Both the position numbers and the translations under genes were made by a program. This document shows positions 43,416 through 53,460 of a stretch of DNA of 64,000 nt, piece after piece. The notes under the pieces were generated by a model. It made no database searches and was not told the origin of the DNA. It was given only the letters and a program-made list of their open reading frames with translations. Position 1 is the stretch's first letter; each line of letters opens with the position of its first letter. Source of the stretch: Brucella thiophenivorans (GTDB taxonomy: Bacteria > Pseudomonadota > Alphaproteobacteria > Rhizobiales > Rhizobiaceae); the NCBI RefSeq assembly GCF_002252445.1, contig NZ_NNRJ01000015.1:434001-498000 (forward strand), in the 5' to 3' direction.

Positions 43416-44036
43416 TTACTGATCTTCTATATGCATGGATTGTATCATTGTTTTGATGGTCTTACCGCCCGATTGAACCAGATCGAAGCTGCGATCACTT
43501 CTCATCCATTCATTGAGAAGACCACCCAATATCGCAAGCAGGATTTGTGCGGCTGATATAGATGACCATTCCTTGGAAAGCTCCCCACGGCGCTCCGAAA
43601 TATCGAGCAAGCCTTTGAAGAGCGACAACACATTGGCGCGTGCTTCTTTTAAATGCTCAACCAGAGGTGCGACTTCTCCGACATATTCGCAACGCTGATG
43701 AATGATGGTGAACACGTTCTGCTGGCGCTCGTTGGTGGTAAAAAGCTCCAAGGCTGTCAGGATTGATTGTTCAAGTACATTCAATGGATTGGGGTGATCA
43801 CAAGCAGCGGCCTGTCTCATAATCTCTTCATGTGGAAAGCACGTGCGGTTAATTATCGCTTGAAAAATGTCCAGCTTGTCTTGAAAATGAAAATAGATCG
43901 CGCCACGCGTTACACCTGCATGACAGGCAATTTGCATAAGAGTTGATTGCGTAAGTCCGCGGTCGAGAAAGACGTGTTCTGCAGCGGTCAAAATGGCATC
44001 ACGTGTTTCTGCAGCTTCGGCTTTCGTTCTTCGCAT
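43416..44036 (-). CDS. bepR: TetR/AcrR-family repressor of the RND efflux operon (BepR-like)
   Basis: The product has 206 residues. The DNA-binding domain is at about 5-60 (RTKAEAAETRDAILTAAEHVF; STLMQIACHAGVTRGAIYFHF), very close to the AcrR/TtgR pattern. The C-terminal domain binds drugs. It is divergent from the AcrAB-like pair at 44.2-48.6 kb, with a palindrome of AcrR type between them, the same arrangement as the bepR-bepDE locus of Brucella. I assign the name from that arrangement, with moderate certainty. Confidence 0.85.
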   Translation of the reverse strand: MRRTKAEAAETRDAILTAAEHVFLDRGLTQSTLMQIACHAGVTRGAIYFHFQDKLDIFQAIINRTCFPHEEIMRQAAACDHPNPLNVLEQSILTALELFTTNERQQNVFTIIHQRCEYVGEVAPLVEHLKEARANVLSLFKGLLDISERRGELSKEWSSISAAQILLAILGGLLNEWMRSDRSFDLVQSGGKTIKTMIQSMHIEDQ

Positions 44037-44156
44037 TCAAGATTCTTTCAATAATTCGGACGTATGAGAGGCCCGTTTTTCCCTTCATAATCGGGGTAAC
44101 TCATTCGTGATACATAACTTTTGACAATTGACTATAACACTCAATTTCGTATTTAC

Positions 44157-44174
44157 AAACATTCGTGTATGTTT
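44157..44174. promoter_or_regulatory. AcrR-type operator before bepD
   Basis: AAACAT-TCGTGT-ATGTTT is a perfect inverted repeat with 6-bp arms, extended as TTTACAAACATTCGTG, and resembles AcrR operators (TACATACATT-like half-sites). It lies 40 bases before the bepD start and 121 bases before bepR. TTGACA at 44121-44126 may be part of the promoter that it covers, though a good -10 at the correct distance is not evident. Confidence 0.72.
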
Positions 44175-44213
44175 ATCTGGCTGCACCATACGACATCAAG
44201 GGCAACTCCCACT

Positions 44214-45395
44214 ATGACCATGAACCGTTCCATTCGGCTTTTCGCGGCAGGAGCCGCCTTTTTCATCTTTGCAGGTCAAACTGCATTCGCGCAGGCTCCA
44301 GGCGGAGCAATGCCGCCACCACCACCAGTCACTGTTACTGAAATTCAGGCGCAGAATGTTGCAGTTCCCTACGAATACGCCGCTCGCGTCAGCGCTTTTC
44401 GTGATGTTCAGGTCCGTGCGCGTGTTGGCGGCATACTCCTGCATCGTAATTTCGTAGAAGGTACGGAAGTCAAAGCTGGCGATCTGCTTTTTGAGATTGA
44501 TCCGGCTCCTTATGAAGCTGAACTTGCCCGCGCTCAGGCGCAGGTTGCGCAGGCGGAAGCCACCTACCAGCAATCGATCCGTGATGCAGAACGCGCTGAA
44601 CAACTTGTGCAGCAGAAGGTGCAGAGCACAGCGGTTCGTGATACAGCATTGGCGACGCGCGACCTCAACAAGGCAGTCGTGGCCGCGGCCAAGGCACAGT
44701 TGCGCACGGCGGAACTAAACCTCAGCTATACCAAGGTTACAGCGCCCATCAGCGGAATCACCAGCCTTGAGCAGGTTTCCGAAGGCAGTCTTATAGGCAG
44801 TGATGCAACGTCGAGCCTGCTTACTTCGATCACCCAGATCAATCCGGTCTATGTCAACTTCTCCTTCACTGACACGGAAGCTGCAGAAATCCGTAAGCTT
44901 CGTGCGGCGCGCGGGGCGACGGGGCAAGATGCCGATCGTCTTCGCATCAAGATTTTTTTCGGTGATGGTGAAGCGTATGATCAAGAAGGCATCATCGATT
45001 TTACCTCGTCATCGCTTGATACGGAGACCGGAACAATTGGTGCGCGCGCTGTCGTGGACAATCCTGATCAGCGACTGATCCCTGGCCAGTTCGTTCGCGC
45101 ATCGATTTTGGGCGTGACTATTGATGATGCAATTCTGGTTCCAAAAGCGGCTCTGATGCAGGGCGCACAGGGCCAGTTCGTTTATGTTGTTAACAAGGAA
45201 AACATTGCGGAAGTCCGGCCGATCAAGATTGCGCGTGAACTCACCGATGCATGGCTTGTCAGTGATGGTTTGCAGGCCGGTGACCGCATCATCACAGAGG
45301 GTGTAATCAAGGCTGCTCCAGGCAAAGCCGTCCAGCCGGTTGAAGCGAAAGCTGCAAACGCAGCAGAAACAGAACAGGCGGCAGACAAGCAATGA
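44214..45395 (+). CDS. bepD: RND efflux periplasmic adaptor (AcrA/BepD-like)
   Basis: The product has 393 residues from ATG 44214 (ATG 44220 is also possible). A signal peptide is present ([19 protein letters not shown], cut after AFAQ). A proline-rich linker [16 protein letters not shown] follows. The lipoyl halves are [22 protein letters not shown] and [20 protein letters not shown], with a coiled-coil hairpin ([19 protein letters not shown]) between. It links the pump to an outer-membrane channel. Unlike AcrA no lipobox cysteine is visible. The pump gene overlaps its stop by 4 bases. Earlier in-frame starts lie inside the operator and are rejected. Confidence 0.92.
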   Translation: MTMNRSIRLFAAGAAFFIFAGQTAFAQAPGGAMPPPPPVTVTEIQAQNVAVPYEYAARVSAFRDVQVRARVGGILLHRNFVEGTEVKAGDLLFEIDPAPYEAELARAQAQVAQAEATYQQSIRDAERAEQLVQQKVQSTAVRDTALATRDLNKAVVAAAKAQLRTAELNLSYTKVTAPISGITSLEQVSEGSLIGSDATSSLLTSITQINPVYVNFSFTDTEAAEIRKLRAARGATGQDADRLRIKIFFGDGEAYDQEGIIDFTSSSLDTETGTIGARAVVDNPDQRLIPGQFVRASILGVTIDDAILVPKAALMQGAQGQFVYVVNKENIAEVRPIKIARELTDAWLVSDGLQAGDRIITEGVIKAAPGKAVQPVEAKAANAAETEQAADKQ

Positions 45396-48300
45396 ATAAG
45401 TTCTTTGTCGACCGTCCGGTTTTTGCGGCGGTTATCTCCATCGTCATTGTGATGGCAGGCCTCATCGCGATGCGGATTTTGCCTATCGCGCAATATCCCG
45501 AGCTGACGCCGCCGCAGGTTGTCGTCAGTGCGACCTATCCGGGTGCAAGTGCCGAGACGGTAACGCAAACGGTTGCAGCTCCTCTTGAGCAGCAGATCAA
45601 CGGCGTAGAGAACATGCTTTATATGCAGTCTTCGAGCCTTGGCAGCGGCACCATGCAGTTGACGGTCACCTTCGCTCTGGGCACAGACCCGGATCAGGCA
45701 GCGATCAACGTCAACAACCGTGTTCAGCGTGCAACATCCTCGCTTCCGCAGGAAGTGCAGCGTCTTGGCGTAACCGTCGATAAGCGTTCAAGCACAATTC
45801 TTGGCATGGTGGCGATGTTCTCGACCACCGATCGCTATGACCGTACTTACGTGGGTAACTATGCACTTCTGAACGTCATTGACGATCTGAAGCGTCTTTC
45901 CGGCGTGGGCGATGTCCAGTTGCTCGGCAATATTGAATATTCGATGCGCGTCTGGCTGCGTCCTGATAAGCTTGCGCAATACAATCTGACACCGTCAGAT
46001 GTTCAGACGGCTATTCAGGAGCAGAATGCGCAGTTTGCAGCCGGTCGTTTTGGTGATCAGCCGGACCCGCAGGCGGGACCGTTCACCTATACAGCGACCA
46101 CGCAGGGCCGCTTGCCCGATGCGGCAGCTTTCGAAAACATCATTCTTCGTTCTGACAAGAATGCTGCAACGCTTCTTCTCAAAGATGTGGCGCGTGTCGA
46201 ACTGGGCACCGAAAGCTATCTGGTAGACAGTGCGCTTAATGGCACGCCTGCGGTTCCGATTGCGATCTATCTTCAGCCGGGTGCAAACGCGCTCAATACA
46301 ATGGAACTCATACAGAATCGTATGGCTGAGCTGAAAACCAGCTTTCCCGCAGGCATAGATTACTCAGTTCCTTTCGATACCACCAAGTTCATTAAAGTCT
46401 CGGTTGAAGAGGTTATACACACCTTCATCGAGGCGATTATCCTTGTTGTTCTGGTGGTCTTTATCTTCCTTCAGAATTGGCGTGCAACGCTTATTCCGGT
46501 CATCGCGGTTCCGATCTCGATTATCGGAACATTCGCGGGGATGTATGTGCTTGGCTTCTCGATCAACCTCTTGACGTTGTTTGGTCTGGTGTTGGCGATT
46601 GGTATCGTGGTCGATGATGCGATCGTGGTGTTGGAAAACGTTGAACGCATCATGACAACCGAAAAACTGCCGCCCCGCGAAGCTGCCATCAAGGCAATGA
46701 GCGAAGTGACAGGCCCGGTTATCGCGATTGTTCTCGTGCTCTGCGCCGTGTTTATTCCGGTCGCCTTCATGGGTGGTCTGGTTGGCGAAATGTATAAGCA
46801 GTTCGCTGTTACGATTGCGATTTCGGTGACGATCTCGGGTATTGTAGCTTTGACGCTGACGCCCGCACTCTGCGCAATGATCTTGAAGCCCGGCCATCAT
46901 GAACCGATGCTGCCATTCCGCATCTTCAACCGCTTCTTTGATCGGCTGACGAATGGATATACCGCTGGCGTTCGCTTCTTTCTGAAGCGTGCTTCCATCG
47001 GCCTGCTTATTTTTGCAGGCCTGCTGGGTGGCACTTATTATCTCTTTGAAAAGGTACCGAGTTCGCTTCTGCCGGATGAAGATCAGGGCTTCCTGTTCAG
47101 TGTGGCTATCCTGCCGCCGGCGGCATCGTTGGAACGCACGAGCGCGGTTCTTCATGAGGCCAGCGAAAATATCCGCAAGCATCCTGCCGTCGAAAGCGTG
47201 TTTGAAGTTGCTGGTTTTGATCTGCTCTCAGGCGGTCTGAAAACCAGTGCGGGCACGATGTTCATCATGCTCAAGGATTGGAAAGAGCGCACGACGCCTG
47301 ATCTTGATGCACGCAATCTGCCTGGTGCAATCATGGGCATGAATGCAGGCATTCAGGATGGTCTGGTTCTGGCATTCAATCCGCCGCCGATTATGGGGCT
47401 TAGCACGACTGGCGGGTTTGAACTTTATGTACAGGATCGCACAGGCGGGGGTGTTCAGTCACTGACCAACGCTACTAATCTTTTGGTTGAGGCCGCAAGC
47501 AAACGTCCTGAACTCACTGGCGTCCGCACGACATTCGACCCGAATGTACCGCAATATGATATTCAGCTTGACCGTGACAAGGCCAAAGCCATGGGCGTAC
47601 CGATCAATTCGGTGTTCACCGCCATGCAGGCGACCTTCGGTAGTGTTTACGTCAACGACTTCACGCTTTATGGCCGTAACTATCAGGTCAACCTTCAGTC
47701 GGAAGCTGAATTCCGCCGTGATCCAAGTGATCTCAAACATGTGTTCGTGCGTGCAAACTCTGGCAGTATGATCCCACTGAGCGCACTGGTGACGGTGAAG
47801 CGTATTGTCGGACCGGATCAGCTGGAGCGCTTCAATGCGTTTAACGCTGCCAAGGTCACAGGCAATCCGGCGCCGGGCTTTACGTCGGGTGATGCGATCA
47901 AGGCGATGCAGGAAGTTGCTGCTGAATCCTTGCCGCAAGGCTTCCAGATTGCGTGGACTGGCTCTGCCTATCAGGAAGTCTCGACAAGTGGCAGTGGCAG
48001 TCAGGCTATGATCTTCGGTCTGATCATGGTGTTCCTGATCCTTGCTGCGCAATATGAACGCTGGAGCCTCCCACTTGCGGTTATCACGGCGGTGCCCTTC
48101 GCTCTGTTTGGTGCGCTGCTGGCAACCGATCTTCGCGGACTAACGAATGACGTCTATTTCCAGATCGGTTTGGTGACGCTCATAGGTCTTGCGGCAAAGA
48201 ACGCAATTCTGATCGTGGAATTTGCCGTGCTGCAACGTGAAGAGGGTAAGTCGGCGATTGAAGCTGCTGCTGAAGCCGCACGCTTGCGTTTCCGCCCGAT

Positions 48301-48559
48301 TGTGATGACGTCTTTGGCGTTTATTCTCGGTGTGGTACCGTTGGCGATCAGCTCCGGTGCAGGTTCAGCAAGCCGCCACTCAATCGGTACGGGTGTCATC
48401 GGAGGCATGTTGGCTGCGACCTTCATCGCAACCTTCTTTATCCCGATGTTCTACAGCTTGATCGCTCGCAAGCCTCCGAAAAAGCGTCCTGATGATACGG
48501 CGGTTTCGCAACCCGCGGCAGAGCCTGTCCCGGGCGAGGGAAGTGGTTCGGCACATTGA
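45392..48559 (+). CDS. bepE: RND multidrug efflux pump (AcrB/BepE-like, HAE1 family)
   Basis: The product has 1055 residues. The N-terminus [22 protein letters not shown] is typical of HAE1 pumps, and [18 protein letters not shown] in helix 4 has the two proton-relay aspartates. It has the two periplasmic porter/docking loops, and the C-terminal half opens with [16 protein letters not shown]. It exports drugs, dyes or bile-like detergents using proton motive force together with BepD and a TolC-like channel encoded elsewhere. The C-terminal tail is polar and ends in GSAH. It is followed by a strong terminator. Confidence 0.95.
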   Translation: MNKFFVDRPVFAAVISIVIVMAGLIAMRILPIAQYPELTPPQVVVSATYPGASAETVTQTVAAPLEQQINGVENMLYMQSSSLGSGTMQLTVTFALGTDPDQAAINVNNRVQRATSSLPQEVQRLGVTVDKRSSTILGMVAMFSTTDRYDRTYVGNYALLNVIDDLKRLSGVGDVQLLGNIEYSMRVWLRPDKLAQYNLTPSDVQTAIQEQNAQFAAGRFGDQPDPQAGPFTYTATTQGRLPDAAAFENIILRSDKNAATLLLKDVARVELGTESYLVDSALNGTPAVPIAIYLQPGANALNTMELIQNRMAELKTSFPAGIDYSVPFDTTKFIKVSVEEVIHTFIEAIILVVLVVFIFLQNWRATLIPVIAVPISIIGTFAGMYVLGFSINLLTLFGLVLAIGIVVDDAIVVLENVERIMTTEKLPPREAAIKAMSEVTGPVIAIVLVLCAVFIPVAFMGGLVGEMYKQFAVTIAISVTISGIVALTLTPALCAMILKPGHHEPMLPFRIFNRFFDRLTNGYTAGVRFFLKRASIGLLIFAGLLGGTYYLFEKVPSSLLPDEDQGFLFSVAILPPAASLERTSAVLHEASENIRKHPAVESVFEVAGFDLLSGGLKTSAGTMFIMLKDWKERTTPDLDARNLPGAIMGMNAGIQDGLVLAFNPPPIMGLSTTGGFELYVQDRTGGGVQSLTNATNLLVEAASKRPELTGVRTTFDPNVPQYDIQLDRDKAKAMGVPINSVFTAMQATFGSVYVNDFTLYGRNYQVNLQSEAEFRRDPSDLKHVFVRANSGSMIPLSALVTVKRIVGPDQLERFNAFNAAKVTGNPAPGFTSGDAIKAMQEVAAESLPQGFQIAWTGSAYQEVSTSGSGSQAMIFGLIMVFLILAAQYERWSLPLAVITAVPFALFGALLATDLRGLTNDVYFQIGLVTLIGLAAKNAILIVEFAVLQREEGKSAIEAAAEAARLRFRPIVMTSLAFILGVVPLAISSGAGSASRHSIGTGVIGGMLAATFIATFFIPMFYSLIARKPPKKRPDDTAVSQPAAEPVPGEGSGSAH

Positions 48560-48613
48560 TACTCTTCCTACGCGTCTTCGCTGACTAGCGAAGGCTTGAG
48601 AGGAGAGAATGCA

Positions 48614-48642
48614 AAAAAGCCCCGCTTGATGCGGGGCTTTTT
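48614..48642 (+). terminator. Intrinsic terminator after bepE
   Basis: AAAAAGCCCCGC and GCGGGGCTTTTT form a 12-bp stem with loop TTGAT, directly extended by the T run. Confidence 0.95.
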
Positions 48643-48673
48643 CAAATTATGCTTTGAGTATAATCGCATCTCA

Positions 48674-48744
48674 AGCATTTTCAGCAAAAGTGCGAAGCGG
48701 TTTTACGTGGAATAACCCTATAAAAACAATTAACTAAAGCGTTT
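48674..48744 (+). repeat. Second dispersed repeat type (AGCAAAAGT-GAAGCGG)
   Basis: TTTCAGCAAAAGTGCGAAGCGG is followed by an A-rich stretch and AAAGCGTTTC. It matches the sequence at 54857-54930 (CCCAGCAAAAGTCTGAAGCGG, then GGATAGTGCATAAAAAA). It lies just after the bepE terminator. Confidence 0.65.
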
Positions 48745-48865
48745 CTACTGTGTCTATAAAACAGGGCGCACTGCAGCTGATCACCCTGAGCAGTTAGCTC
48801 GAATAGGTCTGATCCCTTATGCAACTACCCTGTTGCTCAGTGGCAGCCTGTCAATGTTCCAGATT

Positions 48866-49030
48866 CTAGAAATGCACCGCCATGCTCTGGACAATAGCCC
48901 AAACAATGATTGCCGCCGGAACCGTAAGGCATGTCAAAAATATGCCGAAGAATACGTAAGTCGCTTCATTCGGGGATTGCTTTGCTTGCGCAGGAGTCTT
49001 GTGCCAATGAGTGCTGATGCCTTGGTACAT
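48866..49030 (-). CDS. Small single-span membrane protein, 54 residues
   Basis: This gene is too short for usual thresholds. It starts at ATG 49030, 8 bases behind AGGAGG, one of the best ribosome sites in the window, and ends in TAG at 48866. The N-terminal 27 residues are polar (MYQGISTHWHKTPAQAKQS, then PNEATY), then one membrane helix follows (VFFGIFLTCLTVPAAIIVWA, about 28-47) and a short C-terminal tail IVQSMAVHF. It does not match a family I know. The strong ribosome site and the clean helix argue that it is real. It lies between two intergenic stretches, and the plus-strand frame over it is a shadow. Confidence 0.75.
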   Translation of the reverse strand: MYQGISTHWHKTPAQAKQSPNEATYVFFGIFLTCLTVPAAIIVWAIVQSMAVHF

Positions 49031-49354
49031 GTATAATTCCTCCTCTTCCTCGATTTTGATTATCGATTAAAAGAAAGATTCTTCAAGTCTAAATAAATAT
49101 ATGGATTTATTGGGGAAATATGATAAAAGCGACACGAAAATTACACGGTGATGGTATATTTTACGTGACTAATTTTCTGTATTCACCCCATAATATTTTG
49201 ATTTAAAATAATTTTACTTATGTGCTGTAAGTATCGAATAATCGGAAGTTTCAAAAAACACTGAAAACTCAAGCGTCATTCAGCACCTGGGTGCGACAAA
49301 ATGGCACGAAATTAACAGAGGTTTTAGCGGCAAAAATAGTTCTCTTTCAGCTTT
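49031..49354. other. AT-rich intergenic region, no gene seen
   Basis: 324 bases with markedly higher A+T than the neighbours. It must hold the promoter of the small membrane protein. TACTTA-N7-TAAGTA (about 49206-49224) is an inverted repeat of unknown meaning. The gap at 50201-50481 on the other side of the binding-protein gene is similarly AT-rich and without genes. Confidence 0.5.
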
Positions 49355-50200
49355 TTAATAAAAGCTGGTGGGGAAATAGCGCAAATAGAGTTCTGTCAGT
49401 TTGCCCTGCTGTTGCAAAGACTGAAGAGCATTATTGAAAGCGTTCACCAACGACACATTTTTTTGTGCAACTGCTATGCTCAGGCCAGACCCGAGATACT
49501 GCGGCGCAAGATAAGGCCCATCCGTAAAGGCGCAGCAGTCATTTGCTTCTTCGCTCGGAAGCCAAAATGACAGCGCCATTCCATCGTCAAATACGGCAAC
49601 CACTTCGCTTTTTTGCAACCCTGCCATAAGAGCATTGCGATCTGTATATGGTTTGGCAACGGCCTGTGGGAAATAGGCTTTCAGAAGTTGTTCATGCGCT
49701 GTACCTGAAATAATGCCAATATTTTTGCCGCGCACGGCGATGGCCGCAGGATCTGAAAAGCTATTTGTTTTGGTTGTGACAAAGCGGGCGGGCAAACGCA
49801 TATAAGCGCGGGTGAAACTGAACTTTTCCCGGTTCTGCGAATTGGCACTCAAACCTGCAATAATGGCTTCGGCTTCGCCATTTTGAAGCTTCATTTCCAG
49901 CTCGTCCCATGGCACGGCTTCAATCTGGCATATGTCGCCCAATCCCATTTGGCTGCACAGCGCCTTCGCGAGATCGACATTATAACCACTGAGCTGCCCG
50001 GCATCATTAAGTGAATTGAAAGGCGGGAAATCGAGCGTTGTTATGAAGCGTAACCTGTTCAACCCCTGCAAAGATGGCAGAGCCAACCGTTCTTTCTGAT
50101 TAAAGAAGTCGGGTGCCTTGGGTGCGGATTGCGCATTGGCAGGAAGGCTACCCAGAAGCCAACAGGCTGCGACCGCTATGCTGAAAAACTGCAGTTTCAT
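49355..50200 (-). CDS. Orphan amino-acid-type ABC substrate-binding protein (family 3)
   Basis: The product has 281 residues with a Sec signal peptide (FFSIAVAACWLLGSLPANAQ). The mature part is a solute-binding family 3 protein: RLRFITTLDFPPFNSLNDAG, YNVDLAKALCSQMGL, EAVPWDELEMKLQNGEAEAI and FSFTRAYMRLPARFV. It binds a polar amino acid or related compound. No permease or ATPase gene is near it. It could work with a transporter encoded elsewhere or as a sensor. AT-rich gaps flank it on both sides. Confidence 0.9.
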   Translation of the reverse strand: MKLQFFSIAVAACWLLGSLPANAQSAPKAPDFFNQKERLALPSLQGLNRLRFITTLDFPPFNSLNDAGQLSGYNVDLAKALCSQMGLGDICQIEAVPWDELEMKLQNGEAEAIIAGLSANSQNREKFSFTRAYMRLPARFVTTKTNSFSDPAAIAVRGKNIGIISGTAHEQLLKAYFPQAVAKPYTDRNALMAGLQKSEVVAVFDDGMALSFWLPSEEANDCCAFTDGPYLAPQYLGSGLSIAVAQKNVSLVNAFNNALQSLQQQGKLTELYLRYFPTSFY

Positions 50201-50481
50201 CGATGTTTTATGTAAGCATTATCTTATAATTTCGCGTTAACGAGGGCTTATGAGGTGCGCGCAGGGTGTTGCTATATTGAAAATCTTTAAGCTTGGTCAT
50301 GATAATGGAGACTCGGATTTTCTTGAAGAATCTTGTTTGTGTTTTAAATAAAATGAAATACATTTCTATATGTGGGTTTATTTAAACAAATCATACATTA
50401 GTAAAAATCAGACATCACATTTTAAAACTGATGTAAATCTTAGAGATAATTAATATAATGCAGTAGTAGTGCGGGGGTACT

Positions 50482-52374
50482 ATGAGTAATGGATCGATCG
50501 CATTCGATCTGGAGGTATGCACAGCCATATCTGCCAGATTGGAGCGACGCGGCGTGCCGCGTTCTTGCCTGAAACGGGCTTATGAATCTGCTATAATAAA
50601 TGGGACAAGTTTCTGCGAGGAGGTCCAGCACGAACGCGCTGTTACGGAAACGATGCTTTTCGAGGCCATTGCAGATTATCTGGAACTTCCGTTTACAGAA
50701 GAAATTCTGCCATCGCGCATTTTCGTTTCCGATGAGGCTGCATCATCTGTGGTGGAGGTGGGGCAGGCGATGGTTTTGGGCCCCGATGGCTCCAGCTATC
50801 TTTACGTTGCGCCCAATGAACGTCGGACGGACCGACTTCTTGAGCAACTGCGCCGGTTTCCAGAATTGCGCGCGCGCATACGGATCTGTACGCACTCACT
50901 GTTAAGAAAAATTCTGCGGCAACGCCATCAAAAGGAGTTGATTTCACGAGCGCATTCCATGACGCCGAAGCTTTTTTCCGCATCTCGCGTTCTTGAAACG
51001 CCGCAGGCCTTTCTTATTGCGATGGGGCTTTATGCTTTTATTGCCTGCCTTTTTAGCTGGCCAGTACACACCATCCTTGTGCTTCATGGTAGCCTGACGC
51101 TGTTCTTTTTGGGTTGTGTCCTCATTCGATTATTTGCTGCGGTTTCAAGCAGCCGGCTCCGTTTGGCGGAGCTGCACCCCATCAACAGACGCAACTTGCC
51201 TGTTTATTCAGTTTTGGTTCCGCTTTATCGGGAGCAGGCCGTGGTTGGGCAGTTGATTGCAGCGCTTGATCAGATCAACTGGCCCCGCAGTAAGCTCGAT
51301 ATTAAATTGGTTTGTGAGAAGGATGATTTCGATACGATCGCAGCCATTCGCAATTGTAGACTGCCTAGCAATTTCGACCTTATCCTCGTTCCGAATGGCG
51401 GTCCGCGAACGAAACCCAAGGCGCTTAATTATGCTTTGCAGTTTGCACGCGGTGAGATAGTCGCTGTTTTCGATGCCGAAGATCGTCCTCACCCGGACCA
51501 ACTTCTGGAAGCCTGGCAGGCTTTTGAACGCGAAGGCCCGAAGCTTGCCTGTGTTCAGGCGCCGCTCATTATTGGAAATTTCCGGCAGAATTTGCTGACC
51601 CGTATGTTTGCATTTGAATATGCAGCACTGTTCCGGGGGCTGGTGCCGTGGCTTGCGTCACAAGGTCTGGTTATTCCTCTGGGTGGCACATCCAATCATT
51701 TTCGCCGCTCGTGTTTGGAGGAAGTGGGCGGATGGGATGCTTATAACGTGACCGAAGATGCCGATCTCGGATTGCGTCTGGCTCGTTTCGGCTATGGAAT
51801 TGGTGTTATTAGTCGTGGCACAATTGAAGACGCACCAATCGATTTCAGCGTTTGGAATAAACAGCGTACGCGCTGGATCAAGGGTTGGATGCAAACATGG
51901 CTCGTACATGGTCGCAATCCTTATAATGCTTCGCGAGAGCTTGGCTGGTGGCGTTTTACAGTCAACCAGATTTACACTTTGGGTATTATAGGCTCGGCGC
52001 TTTTGCATCCATTCATGCTGATGACGGTCGCTTTGCTGTTTGCAAGCATGTTGCTTTCTCCACTAACGTCGGAAAATATCTGGCTTCTTCGCATCGATAT
52101 GGTGAATATCTTGCTGGCCTATCTCAGTTTTTATGTTCTTGGCTCTAAAACCATGGAACCGACTGAATTGAGCGGCTATTTCTACATTCTCGCAATACCC
52201 GTCTATTGGGTTTTGATTTCACTCTCCGCTTGGCGTGCCGTTTGGCAGCTGGTGCGAAAGCCACATCTTTGGGAAAAAACCCCGCACCAGCCCAGCTTGT
52301 TCTATGTGTCGGATGAAGAGGATTTCGCGATTTTGGATGCAAGAAACTCGGCGCCGCGTCCAATAATGGACTGA
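50482..52374 (+). CDS. Membrane glycosyltransferase family 2 with N-terminal secretion-ATPase-like domain
   Basis: The product has 630 residues. Residues 1-150 resemble the N-terminal domain of type II secretion ATPases (GspE/MshE-like): [20 protein letters not shown] is the typical core. Two membrane helices follow (about 175-220), then a GT-A catalytic domain with [25 protein letters not shown] (331-334), NVTEDADLG (424-426) and QRTRW (461-465, the QxxRW motif of processive beta-glycosyltransferases). Four or more membrane helices make up the C-terminal part. It is probably a synthase of a beta-linked polysaccharide at the inner membrane. The N-terminal domain type binds c-di-GMP in some proteins; whether this one does is open. 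The 3' end overlaps ppk2 by 73 bases on the other strand. Confidence 0.88.
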   Translation: MSNGSIAFDLEVCTAISARLERRGVPRSCLKRAYESAIINGTSFCEEVQHERAVTETMLFEAIADYLELPFTEEILPSRIFVSDEAASSVVEVGQAMVLGPDGSSYLYVAPNERRTDRLLEQLRRFPELRARIRICTHSLLRKILRQRHQKELISRAHSMTPKLFSASRVLETPQAFLIAMGLYAFIACLFSWPVHTILVLHGSLTLFFLGCVLIRLFAAVSSSRLRLAELHPINRRNLPVYSVLVPLYREQAVVGQLIAALDQINWPRSKLDIKLVCEKDDFDTIAAIRNCRLPSNFDLILVPNGGPRTKPKALNYALQFARGEIVAVFDAEDRPHPDQLLEAWQAFEREGPKLACVQAPLIIGNFRQNLLTRMFAFEYAALFRGLVPWLASQGLVIPLGGTSNHFRRSCLEEVGGWDAYNVTEDADLGLRLARFGYGIGVISRGTIEDAPIDFSVWNKQRTRWIKGWMQTWLVHGRNPYNASRELGWWRFTVNQIYTLGIIGSALLHPFMLMTVALLFASMLLSPLTSENIWLLRIDMVNILLAYLSFYVLGSKTMEPTELSGYFYILAIPVYWVLISLSAWRAVWQLVRKPHLWEKTPHQPSLFYVSDEEDFAILDARNSAPRPIMD

Positions 52375-53327
52375 TCTTCCGGCCCGATGGCTTCAAGATC
52401 ACGTCCTTCATAGGGCAATGTCAGCAACACGCGCCGGATTGCTGCCAGTCTGGCGCGACGCTTGTCGTTGGAGCGGATGATGGTCCACGGTGCATAGCCG
52501 GAGTCTGTTCGCGCCAGCATTGTTTGCAAAGCTTCTGAATAGTCGTCCCACCGCGATATGCCCGCGACATCCATGGGTGAGAATTTCCAGCTTTTGAGCG
52601 GGCTGTGGCGACGCTCGTGAAAGCGCTTAAGCTGCATCTCCTGACCAATATCAAGCCAGAACTTGAATAAATGAATACCTTCAGTGACCACCATCCTTTC
52701 GAAATCCGGTGTCTCCGCCAAAAATATCTCAAGCTGTTCGGGCGTGCAAAATTGCATGACGCGTTCAACGCCCGCTCGATTATACCAGGAACGGTCGAAG
52801 GTGACGAACTCGCCCGATGATGGAAAATGCTGGACATAGCGCTGGAAATACCACTGGCCGCGCTCGGTTTCGGTCGGTTTAGGAAGTGCCACATTGCGCG
52901 CGGTGCGGGGGTTCATGAATTGCCGGATCGTAAAGATCGTGCCCCCTTTACCCGCGGCATCTCTGCCTTCAAAGACACTGATTACCCGCCCGCCAGTGCT
53001 TTGCAGCCAATATTGCAGCTTGACCAGTTCGATCTGAAGCCGCTCAAGCGTTTCTTCATAATCTTTTGACTTCATTTTTTCGGGATATGGATACCCACCC
53101 GATTGCAGCGCTGTGTTCTCAATCCAGTCAGGAAGCTTTGGGTCGTTGATGTCGAATTTGTGCGTATCGCCATCAATTTTGATCTTTAGTGGCTTGTCCG
53201 AGAGTTTTGCGGCGTCTTTTTCCATGTTCTTTTTGTTAGCTGTCTTCGAACTGTCACCCACGGCAAGCTCCTTTAGTTTATGAATAAGCGCACTATTAAA
53301 AGTGGTTGCGGTTTTTAGAATTCGCAT
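52302..53327 (-). CDS. ppk2: Polyphosphate kinase 2
   Basis: The product has up to 341 residues; the ATG at 53225 ([12 protein letters not shown]) is an alternative start, giving 307. The PPK2 core is clear: [16 protein letters not shown] (Walker A, about 115-130), [15 protein letters not shown] (Walker B), and the lid [18 protein letters not shown]. It uses polyphosphate to phosphorylate nucleoside mono- or diphosphates, or makes polyphosphate from them. Single-domain type, class I length. The gene points toward the glycosyltransferase gene and overlaps its last 73 bases. Its 5' neighbour is the divergent phoR, a phosphate-sensing kinase, so both genes deal with phosphate supply. Confidence 0.93.
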   Translation of the reverse strand: MRILKTATTFNSALIHKLKELAVGDSSKTANKKNMEKDAAKLSDKPLKIKIDGDTHKFDINDPKLPDWIENTALQSGGYPYPEKMKSKDYEETLERLQIELVKLQYWLQSTGGRVISVFEGRDAAGKGGTIFTIRQFMNPRTARNVALPKPTETERGQWYFQRYVQHFPSSGEFVTFDRSWYNRAGVERVMQFCTPEQLEIFLAETPDFERMVVTEGIHLFKFWLDIGQEMQLKRFHERRHSPLKSWKFSPMDVAGISRWDDYSEALQTMLARTDSGYAPWTIIRSNDKRRARLAAIRRVLLTLPYEGRDLEAIGPEDQSIIGRGAEFLASKIAKSSSSDT

Positions 53328-53460
53328 AAATACAAATTCTTAAGCCTTCACCATGATATGGGCTGATTGTAAGTCACGTAAAGGACGATGTTTTAAATTT
53401 TGGAACGATACTGAATGCGAACAATATCGCCTATGATTTAAGGCAGACCAGGGAGCTGCG

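Noticed and set aside
44121-44213. 31-residue N-terminal extension of bepD
   Set aside because: It covers the operator and promoter; the signal peptide begins at 44214 or 44220.
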